Source: a virus. Taken from it: a stretch of DNA of 26,477 nt. The notes beneath the pieces are model-generated. The model ran no database searches. It was not told the origin of the DNA and saw only the letters and a list, made by a program, of their open reading frames with translations. The DNA lies in the IMG/VR virus record IMGVR_UViG_3300022752_000334, positions 1-26,477 of that record. One strand, given 5' to 3'. Made by a program: the position numbers and the translations under genes. This document shows, in pieces, positions 1 to 7,814 of this stretch. How positions within the stretch are numbered: the stretch's first letter is position 1; each line of letters begins with the position of its first letter.

Positions 1-2
1 AT

Positions 3-338
3 AATGCCAATCAAAGCACCATTATCTATGAGTGGTATGAAGGTGATATTAATATTGCTGGAGCAGCAATTACTGCTTGGAATTCATTAGGAACAAAATT
101 ACAATATAGAGTATATCAAGATAAGTATAGTAGTAATGCGGGAAACACCTTTACACAAAATACTTCTGTTATGAGACACAGTGGAGTTATTATTGGAAAA
201 AATACTTCAAATGATGAAGGACCAGCAACTATGCATGGTGGAGCAACTCCAAATATGCTTACACTTTGTATGAAAAGAGTTGATAATAGCACTAAGTTAG
301 ATGTGTGGTTTGCTTTTACTTGTAAGGAATTGGCATAA
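3..338 (+). CDS. 3' end of an unrecognised gene, probably a virion protein
   Basis: The reading frame is open from the first bases of the window to a TAA at 336-338, giving the last 111 residues of a protein whose start lies upstream. The visible part is rich in Asn, Thr, Ser and Gly, with short beta-like stretches such as LQYRVYQDKY and HSGVIIGKNT. It ends in DVWFAFTCKELA. This composition suits a secreted or virion surface protein, and the position just before the head genes in a T4-like late region points the same way. I do not recognise a family. The coding frame is clear; the structural role is inference from composition and neighbours. Confidence 0.6.
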   Translation, partial: NANQSTIIYEWYEGDINIAGAAITAWNSLGTKLQYRVYQDKYSSNAGNTFTQNTSVMRHSGVIIGKNTSNDEGPATMHGGATPNMLTLCMKRVDNSTKLDVWFAFTCKELA

Positions 339-373
339 ATGAACTGGGAAGAAATTACTAGGTAAACAAAAAT

Positions 374-381
374 AATAAATA
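374..381 (+). promoter_or_regulatory. Candidate T4-type late promoter (AATAAATA)
   Basis: AATAAATA lies 24 bases before the ATG at 406. It differs from the T4 late promoter octamer TATAAATA at one base. T4-like phages read such octamers with the late sigma factor gp55, which is encoded in this window. Its place in the only gap before a probable virion gene supports it, but an AT-rich octamer can occur by chance. Confidence 0.5.
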
Positions 382-405
382 ACTATTAAATGTATTATAA
401 GAATA

Positions 406-963
406 ATGACTCATAGACCAGTTGGTATTGCAACCACAATTGCTATTAGTGCCACATCATCAGCATCACCAGCATTTTCAGTGCAATCAAATGTGTTGAG
501 GTTGGTTACTGTTGGTAATGGAGCACATGTAGCAATTGGAACTAATCCAACTGCTACGACAAATGATTATTATATTCCTGTAGGACAAAGTGCAACTCTT
601 TCAATTGCTCCTGTAAATTCCAATACTATTGCTGGAATAACAACAGGAACTACAACAATAATTGATTTTCTTGAAGGAACTGCAAGTCCATTTGAACCTG
701 GAGATTGTGTCACCTTGACTTGCTCTGATCAACCTTATTATAATGTTTCACATATTGCAGTGACCGCAGTAAACAGAAACTCTGATAATTCTGGTTACTT
801 CTCTGAAAGAATTACATTGGGATATAATTCCAGTGGAATTGCAACTGCATATACATCAACTGTTGGCACTTTAAGAAAATCTCTTAAAGTAGCAGCAAGA
901 ACTGATACTGCTACGCCAGCAGTTTTACATCTCCAACAAGTACAAATTACCAGTCAAGCATAA
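406..963 (+). CDS. Small probable virion protein upstream of gp21
   Basis: This encodes 185 residues dominated by Thr, Ser, Ala, Gly and Val. It has alternating beta-strand-like segments such as NVLRLVTVGNGAHVAIGTN and DYYIPVGQSATLSIAPV. I see no Walker motif, membrane span or obvious catalytic residues. The composition resembles a beta-sandwich decoration or fibre-like protein. It sits directly before the prohead protease, one base apart, behind a candidate late promoter at 374-381, so co-expression with head genes is likely. The role is inferred from composition and context. It could equally be a neck or tail accessory protein. Confidence 0.65.
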   Translation: MTHRPVGIATTIAISATSSASPAFSVQSNVLRLVTVGNGAHVAIGTNPTATTNDYYIPVGQSATLSIAPVNSNTIAGITTGTTTIIDFLEGTASPFEPGDCVTLTCSDQPYYNVSHIAVTAVNRNSDNSGYFSERITLGYNSSGIATAYTSTVGTLRKSLKVAARTDTATPAVLHLQQVQITSQA

Positions 964-964
964 A

Positions 965-1615
965 ATGAAAATACTCAGAGAAGAAATCGAATCGGTCGAA
1001 TTTATCGTTGAACAAAAAAACGGTAAAAAATCACTTTATATAGAAGGTGTTTTTCTTCAGGGTGATATTCGAAATCGTAATGGACGTATGTATCCAATGG
1101 AGGTATTGCGTCGTGAAGTTTGTAGATATAATGAAAACCACATTCAATCTGGAAGAGCTCTGGGAGAACTTGGACATCCAGATGGTCCAGTTGTAAACTT
1201 AGATCGTGTTTCTCATAAAATTATTTCATTAAAAGAAAATGGATCTAATTTTGTAGGTAAAGCAAAAATTCTTTCCACTCCAATGGGAAAAATTGCAGAA
1301 TCATTAATTAATGAAGGTGTTAAACTTGGAGTTTCTTCTCGTGGAGTTGGATCGCTTCGCTTGACTCGTGAAGGAGTTAATGTTGTTGGGGAAGATTTTA
1401 TGCTTGCAACTGCTGCAGATATCGTAGCAGATCCTTCGGCTCCAGATGCTTTTGTTTCTGGAATTATGGAAGGAAAAGAATGGGTTTGGGATGGAGGAAT
1501 ACTCAGAGAAAAGTTTGCACAAAAAACTTACAAGACAATTAATACTCTTGTAGATCAAAAAAAACTTGAAGAAAATAAACTTCAACTTTTTAACGATTTT
1601 CTCACAAATCTTTAA
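965..1615 (+). CDS. 21: Prohead core protein protease gp21
   Basis: This is the T4-type prohead protease, which cleaves scaffold, capsid and internal proteins after the Glu of (L/I)xE sites during head maturation. It has 216 residues, close to the about 212 of T4 gp21. The N-terminal part has the family-like stretch GVFLQGDIRNRNGRMYP (residues 28-44). The fold uses a herpesvirus-assemblin-like His/Ser pair: the His is visible in LGHPDG (His71), and the Ser is Ser124 or Ser125 in GVSSRGVGS. Asp152 in AADIVADPSAP is a candidate third residue. The start ATG follows the preceding stop by one base without a clear Shine-Dalgarno, so translation may be coupled. Family assignment is firm; the exact catalytic Ser is inferred by spacing. 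Confidence 0.95.
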   Translation: MKILREEIESVEFIVEQKNGKKSLYIEGVFLQGDIRNRNGRMYPMEVLRREVCRYNENHIQSGRALGELGHPDGPVVNLDRVSHKIISLKENGSNFVGKAKILSTPMGKIAESLINEGVKLGVSSRGVGSLRLTREGVNVVGEDFMLATAADIVADPSAPDAFVSGIMEGKEWVWDGGILREKFAQKTYKTINTLVDQKKLEENKLQLFNDFLTNL

Positions 1616-1617
1616 AT

Positions 1618-1625
1618 TATAAATA
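1618..1625 (+). promoter_or_regulatory. T4-type late promoter (TATAAATA) before gp22
   Basis: An exact match to the T4 late promoter octamer TATAAATA starts three bases after the gp21 stop and 38 bases before the gp22 ATG. A second overlapping copy, AATAAATA, lies at 1622-1629. The intergenic position before a scaffold gene needed in large amounts makes this one of the best late promoters in the window. Confidence 0.75.
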
Positions 1626-1662
1626 AATATAGATTAAAACTAAGGTTAATCGGAGAGTTCAA

Positions 1663-2844
1663 ATGTCTCGTGGAGATTTACAAGAAATGGAAGTAGGCAC
1701 TAAGCAATCCAAAACTGCTGTTAACGCAAGTGCTAAAGCTGCTGATCCAATGCCTAAATTGACTACTGGGGGTGCATCAGCATCTTGGACAGATCTTGGT
1801 GGTCCAACACCCGAAAATTATAAACCAGATGATGATTCTGCAAAGTTAAATATGGATGGGGCAGGATTAAAGTCAGTAAAAAATGTTGTGAATAAAGGTG
1901 CCAAACCAGGAATGCCAATGGCAGCTGGGGTGAAAGAAGAGTATGAAGATGATGATCTCTTAGAGGCTAAAGAAGAGGAGGAAGAAGAAGAGGAGGAAGA
2001 AGAAGAGGAGGAAGAGGGTGGTAAAAGGCGTCGTAAAAAGATGGCCGAAGCACGTAAAATGAAAAAAAGTAAAAAAGAGGAAGAGGAAGAGGAAGAGGAA
2101 GAAGAAGAAATGGAAGAATCTTTCCAAATTGAAGAGGATGTCAATGCTCTTCTTTCTGGTGAAGAGCTCTCTGAAGAGTTTAAAGAAAAAGCAAAAACTG
2201 TCTTTGAAGTTGCTTTAAAAACAAAAGTTTTTGAAATTAGAGAATCTCTTGAAAATCAATATGCTCAAGCACTCGCTGAAGAAATTGAGTCAGTGAAAAT
2301 CGAGCTTCAAGAAAGAGTTGATGCATACCTTGAGTATGTTGCTGATGAATGGATCGAAGAAAACAAACTTGCTGTTGAGCAAGGATTAAAAACAGAAATG
2401 ACCGAATCATTCCTTTCAGGATTGAAAGGTCTTTTTGAAGAGCATTATGTAGAAATCCCTGAAGATAAATATGATGTCGTCTATAGTATGGTAGAAAAAC
2501 TTGATGACATGGAAACAAAACTCAACGAACAAATTGAAAAGAATATTTCTCTGAATAAGAGATTGGCAGAATCAGTTGCTGATGGGATTGTTAGTGAAAT
2601 TTCTGAGGGTTTAACACTTACTCAGAAAGAAAAATTAATTTCTCTTGCTGAAAATGTTGAGTTTGAGGGTGAAAACGATTTTCGTGAAAAGATTGAAACT
2701 CTAAAGGAATCATATTTTCCAAGAGTATCTGTCCAAAACAGAAATTCAGAAAATTTAAATGAAGGTGTAAATAGCGATTCTCCTGAATATACAGGATCAA
2801 TGGCTACTTACTTAAATGCTCTGGGTGCTGTAACTAAAAAATGA
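1663..2844 (+). CDS. 22: Prohead core scaffolding protein gp22
   Basis: This is the scaffold around which the prohead shell assembles; it is later degraded by gp21. The 393 residues are longer than the about 269 of T4 gp22. The extra length is in the N-terminal third: a Gly/Ala/Pro-rich segment, then a run of 15 Glu (around residues 104-118), a very basic patch (KRRRKK to KKSKK) and a second run of 11 Glu. The rest is acidic and strongly helical, as expected for a scaffold, with many LxE-type sites such as LSEE and LAEE that gp21 could cut. A Shine-Dalgarno GGAG (1652-1655) lies seven bases before the ATG. Assignment rests on the acidic helical composition and the position between gp21 and gp23. 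Confidence 0.9.
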   Translation: MSRGDLQEMEVGTKQSKTAVNASAKAADPMPKLTTGGASASWTDLGGPTPENYKPDDDSAKLNMDGAGLKSVKNVVNKGAKPGMPMAAGVKEEYEDDDLLEAKEEEEEEEEEEEEEEEGGKRRRKKMAEARKMKKSKKEEEEEEEEEEEMEESFQIEEDVNALLSGEELSEEFKEKAKTVFEVALKTKVFEIRESLENQYAQALAEEIESVKIELQERVDAYLEYVADEWIEENKLAVEQGLKTEMTESFLSGLKGLFEEHYVEIPEDKYDVVYSMVEKLDDMETKLNEQIEKNISLNKRLAESVADGIVSEISEGLTLTQKEKLISLAENVEFEGENDFREKIETLKESYFPRVSVQNRNSENLNEGVNSDSPEYTGSMATYLNALGAVTKK

Positions 2845-2853
2845 ATTTAAGAT

Positions 2854-2862
2854 TATAAAATA
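2854..2862 (+). promoter_or_regulatory. Possible degenerate late promoter before gp23
   Basis: TATAAAATA lies in the short gap between gp22 and gp23, 28 bases before the gp23 ATG. It is the late octamer TATAAATA with one extra A. A promoter is expected here because the capsid protein is needed in great excess over the scaffold, but the extra base makes this uncertain. Transcription from 1618 alone might suffice. Confidence 0.35.
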
Positions 2863-2890
2863 AACCCAAACAAAACAAAGGTAAAAACAA

Positions 2891-4306
2891 ATGTTTGAAA
2901 ACATTCAACAATTACAAGAGAAGTGGAAACCACTTTTAGATTATGAAGGTCTCGATTCAATCAGAGACTCCCATCGTAGAGCGGTAACTGCTGCCCTCTT
3001 AGAAAACCAAGAAAAATTCCTCAGAGAGGAAAGAGCATTCATGTATGAGTCCCCAGTTGGACTTTACGAATCTCCAACCAACTCAGCTAATGCTGCTGGG
3101 GCATCTGGCGGTTTCAGTGGATCTGCTTCGGCTGCTGGTCCTGTAGCCGGTTTCGATCCAGTTTTGATTTCTCTGATCAGACGTTCAATGCCAAACTTGG
3201 TCGCTTATGACCTCGCTGGTGTGCAACCAATGAATGGTCCTACTGGACTCATCTTCGCAATGCGCTCACGCTACACCAACCAGTCTGGTGCAGAAACCTT
3301 CTTCAATGAAGTTGATACTGCATTCTCTGGAGAAAACTCAACCTTCAGTGCAACTGCAGGTTTCTCTTCAGCAACATCTGGTTTTGGTACCACCGCACAA
3401 CAAGGCACAAATCCAGGTCTTCTCAACCCAGAAGCAAGCCAAGCACAAAATACCTACAGCGTAGGTCAGGGCATGGTAACTGGTGATGCAGAAAACCTTG
3501 GCGTAGCTGCTGGTCCACAGTTTAATGAGATGGCATTCTCAATCGAGAAAGTCACCGTAACTGCAAAGTCACGCGCTTTGAAAGCTGAGTATTCACTTGA
3601 GCTTGCACAAGACCTTAAGGCAATTCATGGTTTAAATGCAGAAGCAGAATTAGCAAACATTCTTTCAAGTGAAATTCTTGCTGAGATCAATCGTGAAGTT
3701 ATCAGAACCATCTATAAGGTTGCTGAATCAGGTGCTGCTGTTGGAACTGCTAACGCTGGCACATTTGACCTTGACGTTGATTCAAACGGTCGTTGGTCAG
3801 TTGAGAAGTTTAAGGGTCTTCTTTTCCAAATCGAGCGTGATGCTAACGCAATCGCACAAAGAACTCGTAGAGGAAAGGGTAACATCATCATGTGCTCTGC
3901 TGACGTTGCTTCAGCATTGACCATGGCTGGTGTCCTCGATTATACCCCTGCACTCAATGCAAACCTGAATGTTGATGATACTGGCAATACTTTTGCTGGC
4001 ACCATCAATGGTAAGTATAGAGTATACATTGATCCATATTCTGCAAACGTATCTTCAACTCACTACTACGTTGTAGGTTATAAGGGCACATCTCCTTATG
4101 ATGCAGGTATCTTCTACTGCCCATATATTCCTCTTCAAATGGTTCGTGCCGTTGGTGAGAATACCTTCCAGCCAAAAATCGGGTTTAAGACTCGTTATGG
4201 CATGGTTGCTAACCCATTCGCTGCTGGTACAACTCAGGGCATGGGCGGTCTGTATCCTAACGCAAACCGTTACTACAGACGTGTTGCTGTTACCAACCTA
4301 ATGTGA
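2891..4306 (+). CDS. 23: Major capsid protein gp23
   Basis: This is the T4-type major capsid protein, which forms the hexameric lattice of the head. It has 471 residues, somewhat shorter than T4 gp23 (521). The N-terminal propeptide is charged and helical (MFENIQQLQEKWKPLL, then RDSHRRAVTAALLENQEKF). It is followed by a Gly/Ser/Ala-rich linker. The best gp21 cleavage site in front of that linker is LYE at residues 58-60, matching the (L/I)xE rule. The body contains capsid-like stretches such as RRSMPNLVAYDLAGVQPMNG and FSIEKVTVTAKSRALKAEYS. Codon use here has more C-ending codons and higher GC than the neighbours, as expected for the most abundant phage protein. A terminator follows directly. 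Confidence 0.97.
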   Translation: MFENIQQLQEKWKPLLDYEGLDSIRDSHRRAVTAALLENQEKFLREERAFMYESPVGLYESPTNSANAAGASGGFSGSASAAGPVAGFDPVLISLIRRSMPNLVAYDLAGVQPMNGPTGLIFAMRSRYTNQSGAETFFNEVDTAFSGENSTFSATAGFSSATSGFGTTAQQGTNPGLLNPEASQAQNTYSVGQGMVTGDAENLGVAAGPQFNEMAFSIEKVTVTAKSRALKAEYSLELAQDLKAIHGLNAEAELANILSSEILAEINREVIRTIYKVAESGAAVGTANAGTFDLDVDSNGRWSVEKFKGLLFQIERDANAIAQRTRRGKGNIIMCSADVASALTMAGVLDYTPALNANLNVDDTGNTFAGTINGKYRVYIDPYSANVSSTHYYVVGYKGTSPYDAGIFYCPYIPLQMVRAVGENTFQPKIGFKTRYGMVANPFAAGTTQGMGGLYPNANRYYRRVAVTNLM

Positions 4307-4327
4307 TCCATTTTTTAAGATCTCTTC

Positions 4328-4356
4328 AAGACCCCCTTTATAGGGGGTCTTTTTTT
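4328..4356 (+). terminator. Intrinsic terminator after gp23
   Basis: A nine base-pair stem, AAGACCCCC (4328-4336) with GGGGGTCTT (4343-4351), closes a TTTATA loop and runs into a T-tract up to 4356. It is 21 bases after the gp23 stop. This is a textbook rho-independent terminator that would insulate the heavily transcribed capsid gene from the genes that follow. Confidence 0.9.
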
Positions 4357-4357
4357 A

Positions 4358-4365
4358 TCTAAATA
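4358..4365 (+). promoter_or_regulatory. Late promoter (TCTAAATA) before the gp3-like gene
   Basis: TCTAAATA lies immediately after the T-tract of the gp23 terminator and nine bases before the ATG at 4375. The same octamer occurs at 13253-13260 before another probable virion gene. It differs from TATAAATA at one base. The very short leader leaves little room for a ribosome binding site, so the true start of transcription would have to be close to the ATG. Confidence 0.55.
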
Positions 4366-4374
4366 ATTCAAAAA

Positions 4375-4941
4375 ATGGCAAAGAATAAACCATTTCAAAG
4401 ACAGTTAGAAAACAGAAATTTTCTAGCTCCAAATGGATTTAAATTTATCTTAGCAAACTATCCGCAGGTAGATTTTTTTTCAAATGAATGTAACATTCCA
4501 GAAATCACTCTTGGTACAGCAATTCAACCAACATATTTAAAAGATATCGATATTCCTGGAGATAAATTAGTGTATGAAGATTTTACACTAAAATTTATCG
4601 TTGATGAAGATATGAAGAATTATACTCAAATTCATAATTGGATGCGAGGTCTTGGTTATCCAGAAAGTATTCAAGAAATTATAAATTTAAAAAAAGATAA
4701 TGAATATGTTACAGAATCTTACGTAAATACTGATATTCAATATTATTCTGACGGTACTTTGCAAATATTAAATAGCAGTTTTTTACCAAAGTTTTTAGTA
4801 AAATTTTACCAACTGTTTCCAATTTCTTTGTCAACTTTAAGATTTGATGCTACAATTAATGATATAGATTATTTGACTGCAGAAGTGACTTTCAAATACA
4901 CCTTATACGACATTATGGACACTTTTGGAAATAGAGTATGA
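4375..4941 (+). CDS. 3: gp3-like tail completion and sheath stabiliser protein
   Basis: This 188-residue protein starts nine bases after a late promoter octamer. In T4-like cyanophages the gene between gp23 and UvsY is normally gp3, the protein that caps the tail tube and sheath before the tail joins the head. T4 gp3 has about 176 residues. Visible features are an N-terminal FLAPNGFKFILANYPQVDFF stretch, IPEITLGTAIQPTYLKDI, and an aromatic-rich segment around NYTQIHNWMRGLGYP. The C-terminal strand TAEVTFKYTLYDI is typical of a tail-tube-like beta fold. Members of the tube fold resemble each other, so a gp19-like tube protein is the main alternative. The assignment rests mainly on position. 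Confidence 0.65.
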   Translation: MAKNKPFQRQLENRNFLAPNGFKFILANYPQVDFFSNECNIPEITLGTAIQPTYLKDIDIPGDKLVYEDFTLKFIVDEDMKNYTQIHNWMRGLGYPESIQEIINLKKDNEYVTESYVNTDIQYYSDGTLQILNSSFLPKFLVKFYQLFPISLSTLRFDATINDIDYLTAEVTFKYTLYDIMDTFGNRV

Positions 4942-5369
4942 ATTTGGAAATGATTCAAGAAATGTGGTCTAAAGATTCAATTATTGATCCAGATAATCTG
5001 CATCAAGAATCTTTAAAAGTACCACAATTACATGCAAAATATTATGAAATATACAATAATATAAGTTTATTAAAAACAAAAGCAGAAAAGTTAAGAAAAA
5101 ATATACGTCATGAAAGATATGAATATTATTCTGGAAAAGCGGATCCGGAAGTTTACGTAGAAAATCCATTCCCCAAAAAAATTAGAGACAAAGATACTCT
5201 ACAAAAATATCTTGATGCTGACGATAAGTTATCTGAAATAACTCTCAAAATTGACTACTATGAAACTCTTATAAATTACTTACAGGATATTCTCAAGGTA
5301 ATTGTAAATCGCACTTATCAAATTAAGAATGCCATAGAATTTATGAAGTTTCAGTCTGGGTATGGTTGA
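4938..5369 (+). CDS. uvsY: Recombination mediator UvsY
   Basis: UvsY loads the recombinase UvsX onto single-stranded DNA coated with gp32. The 143 residues are close to the T4 length (137). The N-terminal signature region reads MIQEMWSKDSIIDPDNLHQE followed by SLKVPQLHAKYYEIYN. It is followed by a basic helical segment (KTKAEKLRKNIRHERYEYY) and a C-terminal coiled-coil-like helix (LDADDKLSEITLKIDYYETL) that probably mediates oligomerisation. The ATG overlaps the previous stop (ATGA) and the 3' end overlaps UvsW by eight bases, so translation of the three genes is probably coupled. UvsX, the partner, is encoded at 23306. Confidence 0.92.
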   Translation: MNLEMIQEMWSKDSIIDPDNLHQESLKVPQLHAKYYEIYNNISLLKTKAEKLRKNIRHERYEYYSGKADPEVYVENPFPKKIRDKDTLQKYLDADDKLSEITLKIDYYETLINYLQDILKVIVNRTYQIKNAIEFMKFQSGYG

Positions 5370-6825
5370 TATTAAAATTGTAAAAAAGAATGAAGTTTAT
5401 ATTAAATTAATTTGTGAGACACACATTTTATATGAGCTTGCCCCACACTTTACATTTGAAGTGCCTGGAGCTAAATTTATGCCCCAATATAGAAGTAAGC
5501 ACTGGAATGGAGAAATAAGATTACTTTCAACTCATACAGGAGAAATTTACGCAGGACTTTTAGATAAAGTAATTTCTCTTGCAGAGCAATACAATTATAC
5601 TTACGAGTTTGAAGATAATAAATTTTATGGGTTGCCTTTTGAAGTCAACGAATTTATTTCAAAAGAAGGCACTAAAGATTTTATAAATTCGATATGCAAT
5701 CTTTCACCAAGAGATTATCAAATTGATGGTGTATATGATTCATTACGTCATAATAGAAAACTTTTGATAAGCCCAACTGGATCAGGAAAAAGTTTGATGA
5801 TATATTCTCTTGTGCGATATTATGTCGAAAGAGGGAAAAAGATTTTGCTTGTAGTTCCTACAACATCTCTTGTAGAACAAATGTATAAAGATTTTCAAGA
5901 CTATGGTTGGGATGCTGATTTATATTGCCACAAAATTTATTCTGGAAAAGAAAAAAATAGTGATTTTCCGGTAACAATTACAACTTGGCAATCCATTTAT
6001 AAATTGGAAAGATCTTTCTTTAAAGATTATGAAGTTGTCATAGGAGATGAAGCGCATCTATTTAAATCAAAATCTTTAATCTCAATCATGACAAAATTGG
6101 ATCAAGCAAAATATAGATTTGGATTTACTGGCACTCTTGATGGTACGCAGACTCACAAATGGGTTTTGGAAGGCATATTTGGGCCTTCATACAAAATCAC
6201 AAAAACTAGTGAATTAATGGAGAAAGGTCATTTATCCAAATTAGATATTAAAATTTTACTTCTTAAACACAAATCAGAAAAATTTGAAACATACGAAGAT
6301 GAAATTCAATATTTGATTTCTCACCAAAAAAGAAATAAATTTATTCGAAATCTTGCTTTAGATTTAAAAGGCAATACTTTAATACTTTATAGTAGGGTTG
6401 ATACCCATGGTGCATTATTATTTGAGTTGATAAATAATAGTGTTGAAGAAAGTAGAAAAGTTTTTTTTGTCCATGGTGGAGTGGACGCTGAAAGTCGAGA
6501 AGAAGTTCGATCGATTACAGAAAGGGAAAATAATGCAATTATCGTTGCTTCTTACGGAACGTTTTCTACCGGAATAAATATTAAAAATTTACATAATGTT
6601 ATTTTTGCTTCCCCAAGTAAATCTAGAATTAGAAATCTTCAATCTATAGGAAGAGTTTTAAGAAAAGGAAAAAATAAAACTGGAGCAATATTATATGATA
6701 TCTCTGATGATATTAGCTCAAAAACTAGAAAAAACTATACACTCAATCATTTAATAGAAAGAATTAAAATTTATAATGAAGAAAATTTTAATTATGAAAT
6801 AATTAAAATCAACTTAGAAAAATGA
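5362..6825 (+). CDS. uvsW: RNA-DNA and DNA helicase UvsW
   Basis: UvsW is a superfamily 2 helicase that unwinds R-loops and remodels branched DNA; in T4 it helps switch from origin-dependent to recombination-dependent replication. The 487 residues match the T4 protein (about 503). An N-terminal domain of about 110 residues contains the family-like FMPQYRSKHWNGEIRLL. The Q-motif-like LSPRDYQ (114-120) precedes Walker A PTGSGKS (138-144). Walker B is DEAH (229-232), motif III is FTGT, and motif VI is QSIGRVLRKGK near the C-terminus. The helicase core is complete. The gene overlaps UvsY by eight bases and the next gene by four. Confidence 0.95.
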   Translation: MVDIKIVKKNEVYIKLICETHILYELAPHFTFEVPGAKFMPQYRSKHWNGEIRLLSTHTGEIYAGLLDKVISLAEQYNYTYEFEDNKFYGLPFEVNEFISKEGTKDFINSICNLSPRDYQIDGVYDSLRHNRKLLISPTGSGKSLMIYSLVRYYVERGKKILLVVPTTSLVEQMYKDFQDYGWDADLYCHKIYSGKEKNSDFPVTITTWQSIYKLERSFFKDYEVVIGDEAHLFKSKSLISIMTKLDQAKYRFGFTGTLDGTQTHKWVLEGIFGPSYKITKTSELMEKGHLSKLDIKILLLKHKSEKFETYEDEIQYLISHQKRNKFIRNLALDLKGNTLILYSRVDTHGALLFELINNSVEESRKVFFVHGGVDAESREEVRSITERENNAIIVASYGTFSTGINIKNLHNVIFASPSKSRIRNLQSIGRVLRKGKNKTGAILYDISDDISSKTRKNYTLNHLIERIKIYNEENFNYEIIKINLEK

Positions 6826-7217
6826 CAGAAGAAGAATTTTATGCAACAATCAAATTAATCTCCGGAGAAGAAATTTTCTGTAAGACTTCCTATTCTGAAG
6901 AGGGAGATAGGATTTTATTGATTATTTCAAATCCAATTATAGTAGAAGAAATCAAAGATAAACTTGATACAATTCATGGATATAGACTAACCCCATGGTT
7001 AAAAACAACTATCGAAGACATGTTTATTGTAAATTTGGATAAAGTGATTACAATTTCCGAATCCTCAGATAAGGAGATGATATCAATGTATGAAAGTTAT
7101 CTTGAAAAAATTGATAAGATAAAATCAAATCGTGCTAATATTAGTAAAAAAATGGGATACTTATCTTCAGTTGAAGAAGCTAAAGATACTTTAGAAAATC
7201 TCTTTAATAATAGTTAA
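6822..7217 (+). CDS. Small Sm-like-looking protein after UvsW
   Basis: This encodes 131 residues of unknown function. The pattern suggests a small beta-barrel: a strand IKLISGEEIFCKT, then ILLIISNPIIVEEI, then RLTPWLKTTIEDMFIV and DKVITISE, followed by a helical tail with MYESYLEKI. The order of a SGEEI-type strand, a NPIIV-type strand, a PW or PY turn and a VIT strand followed by MYE recurs in two other genes here (20131 and 20453). I read all three as one family. The barrel pattern recalls Sm/LSm-type RNA-binding proteins, but no diagnostic motif proves this. Translation is coupled to UvsW by an ATGA overlap. Confidence 0.75.
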   Translation: MTEEEFYATIKLISGEEIFCKTSYSEEGDRILLIISNPIIVEEIKDKLDTIHGYRLTPWLKTTIEDMFIVNLDKVITISESSDKEMISMYESYLEKIDKIKSNRANISKKMGYLSSVEEAKDTLENLFNNS

Positions 7218-7247
7218 TGTACCTTTTCAACCTTCACAAAGGTCATT
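7216..7247 (+). terminator. Imperfect hairpin after the UvsW operon
   Basis: AATG-T-ACCTTT (7216-7226) can pair with AAAGGT-CATT (7238-7247), giving a ten base-pair stem with one bulged T and an 11-base loop. No T-tract follows, so it is not a canonical intrinsic terminator. It lies between the UvsY-UvsW operon and the gp55 promoter, and may slow the upstream transcript or protect its 3' end. Confidence 0.35.
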
Positions 7248-7266
7248 ATACACATAATTTAGACTC

Positions 7267-7295
7267 TTGTCAATCACTTAAGTAAATGTTATAAT
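7267..7295 (+). promoter_or_regulatory. Early sigma70-type promoter for gp55
   Basis: TTGTCA (7267-7272) is followed after exactly 17 bases by TATAAT (7290-7295). Only one base differs from the bacterial consensus. The start of transcription would be near 7302, leaving about 18 bases before the gp55 ATG. The host housekeeping RNA polymerase would read this before any phage sigma factor is made, which fits a gene that itself encodes the late sigma factor. Confidence 0.85.
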
Positions 7296-7319
7296 AAATG
7301 TAAGAATTGAGAAAAATAG

Positions 7320-7814
7320 ATGATCACCACTACAGTCATGATCAAAAAGAAAAAATCCGAACATTACGTTAACAATAAAGACTTTTTGGAAGCAATGATT
7401 GAGTACAAGAAACTTGTACAAAAGTGTCAAGAAAACGAAGAGGATCCCCCTCAAATTCCAAGGTACATTGGTGAGTGCTTTTTAAAAATTGCAAATCATC
7501 TTTCTTTTAAACCAAATTTTGTAAATTATATGTTTAAAGATGATATGATTTGTGATGGAATTGAAAATTGTGTTAGATATATTAAAAATTTTGATCCAGA
7601 AAAATCTCAAAATCCTTTTGCATATTTTACACAAATTATTCACTATGCTTTTTTAAGAAGAATACAGCAAGAAAAAAAGCAGTTGGAAATTAAAAACAAA
7701 ATTCTTGAGAAAAAAGGATTTTCTGAAGTTTTTGTTGACGATGGTATTGACGGATCCAATTCATCAGACTATAATACTATCAAGGACGCTGTGCATTTTA
7801 AACTTCGTAATTAA
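7320..7814 (+). CDS. 55: Late transcription sigma factor gp55
   Basis: gp55 is the minimal sigma factor that directs host RNA polymerase to late promoters, with the sliding clamp gp45 as activator. The 164 residues are close to the T4 length (185). Visible features are VNNKDFLEAMIEYKK near the N-terminus, IPRYIGECFLKIANHLSFKPNF, and a sigma region 2-like segment around FDPEKSQNPFAYFTQIIHYAFLRR. The last is the part that contacts the core enzyme and the -10-like octamer. An alternative start at Met7 lacks a Shine-Dalgarno, while the first ATG has GAGAA upstream, so I keep the first. The gene sits behind a strong early promoter and before gp47 with no gap. Confidence 0.93.
   Translation: MITTTVMIKKKKSEHYVNNKDFLEAMIEYKKLVQKCQENEEDPPQIPRYIGECFLKIANHLSFKPNFVNYMFKDDMICDGIENCVRYIKNFDPEKSQNPFAYFTQIIHYAFLRRIQQEKKQLEIKNKILEKKGFSEVFVDDGIDGSNSSDYNTIKDAVHFKLRN

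Noticed and set aside
339-365. Eight-codon frame MNWEEITR after the first partial gene
   Set aside because: Too short to support as a gene and with no sign of coupling beyond chance proximity to the stop.
1818-2144. Minus-strand frame encoding a polyserine protein
   Set aside because: It is the reverse complement of the GAA/GAG-rich tracts of gp22 and has no independent start signals or protein-like sequence.
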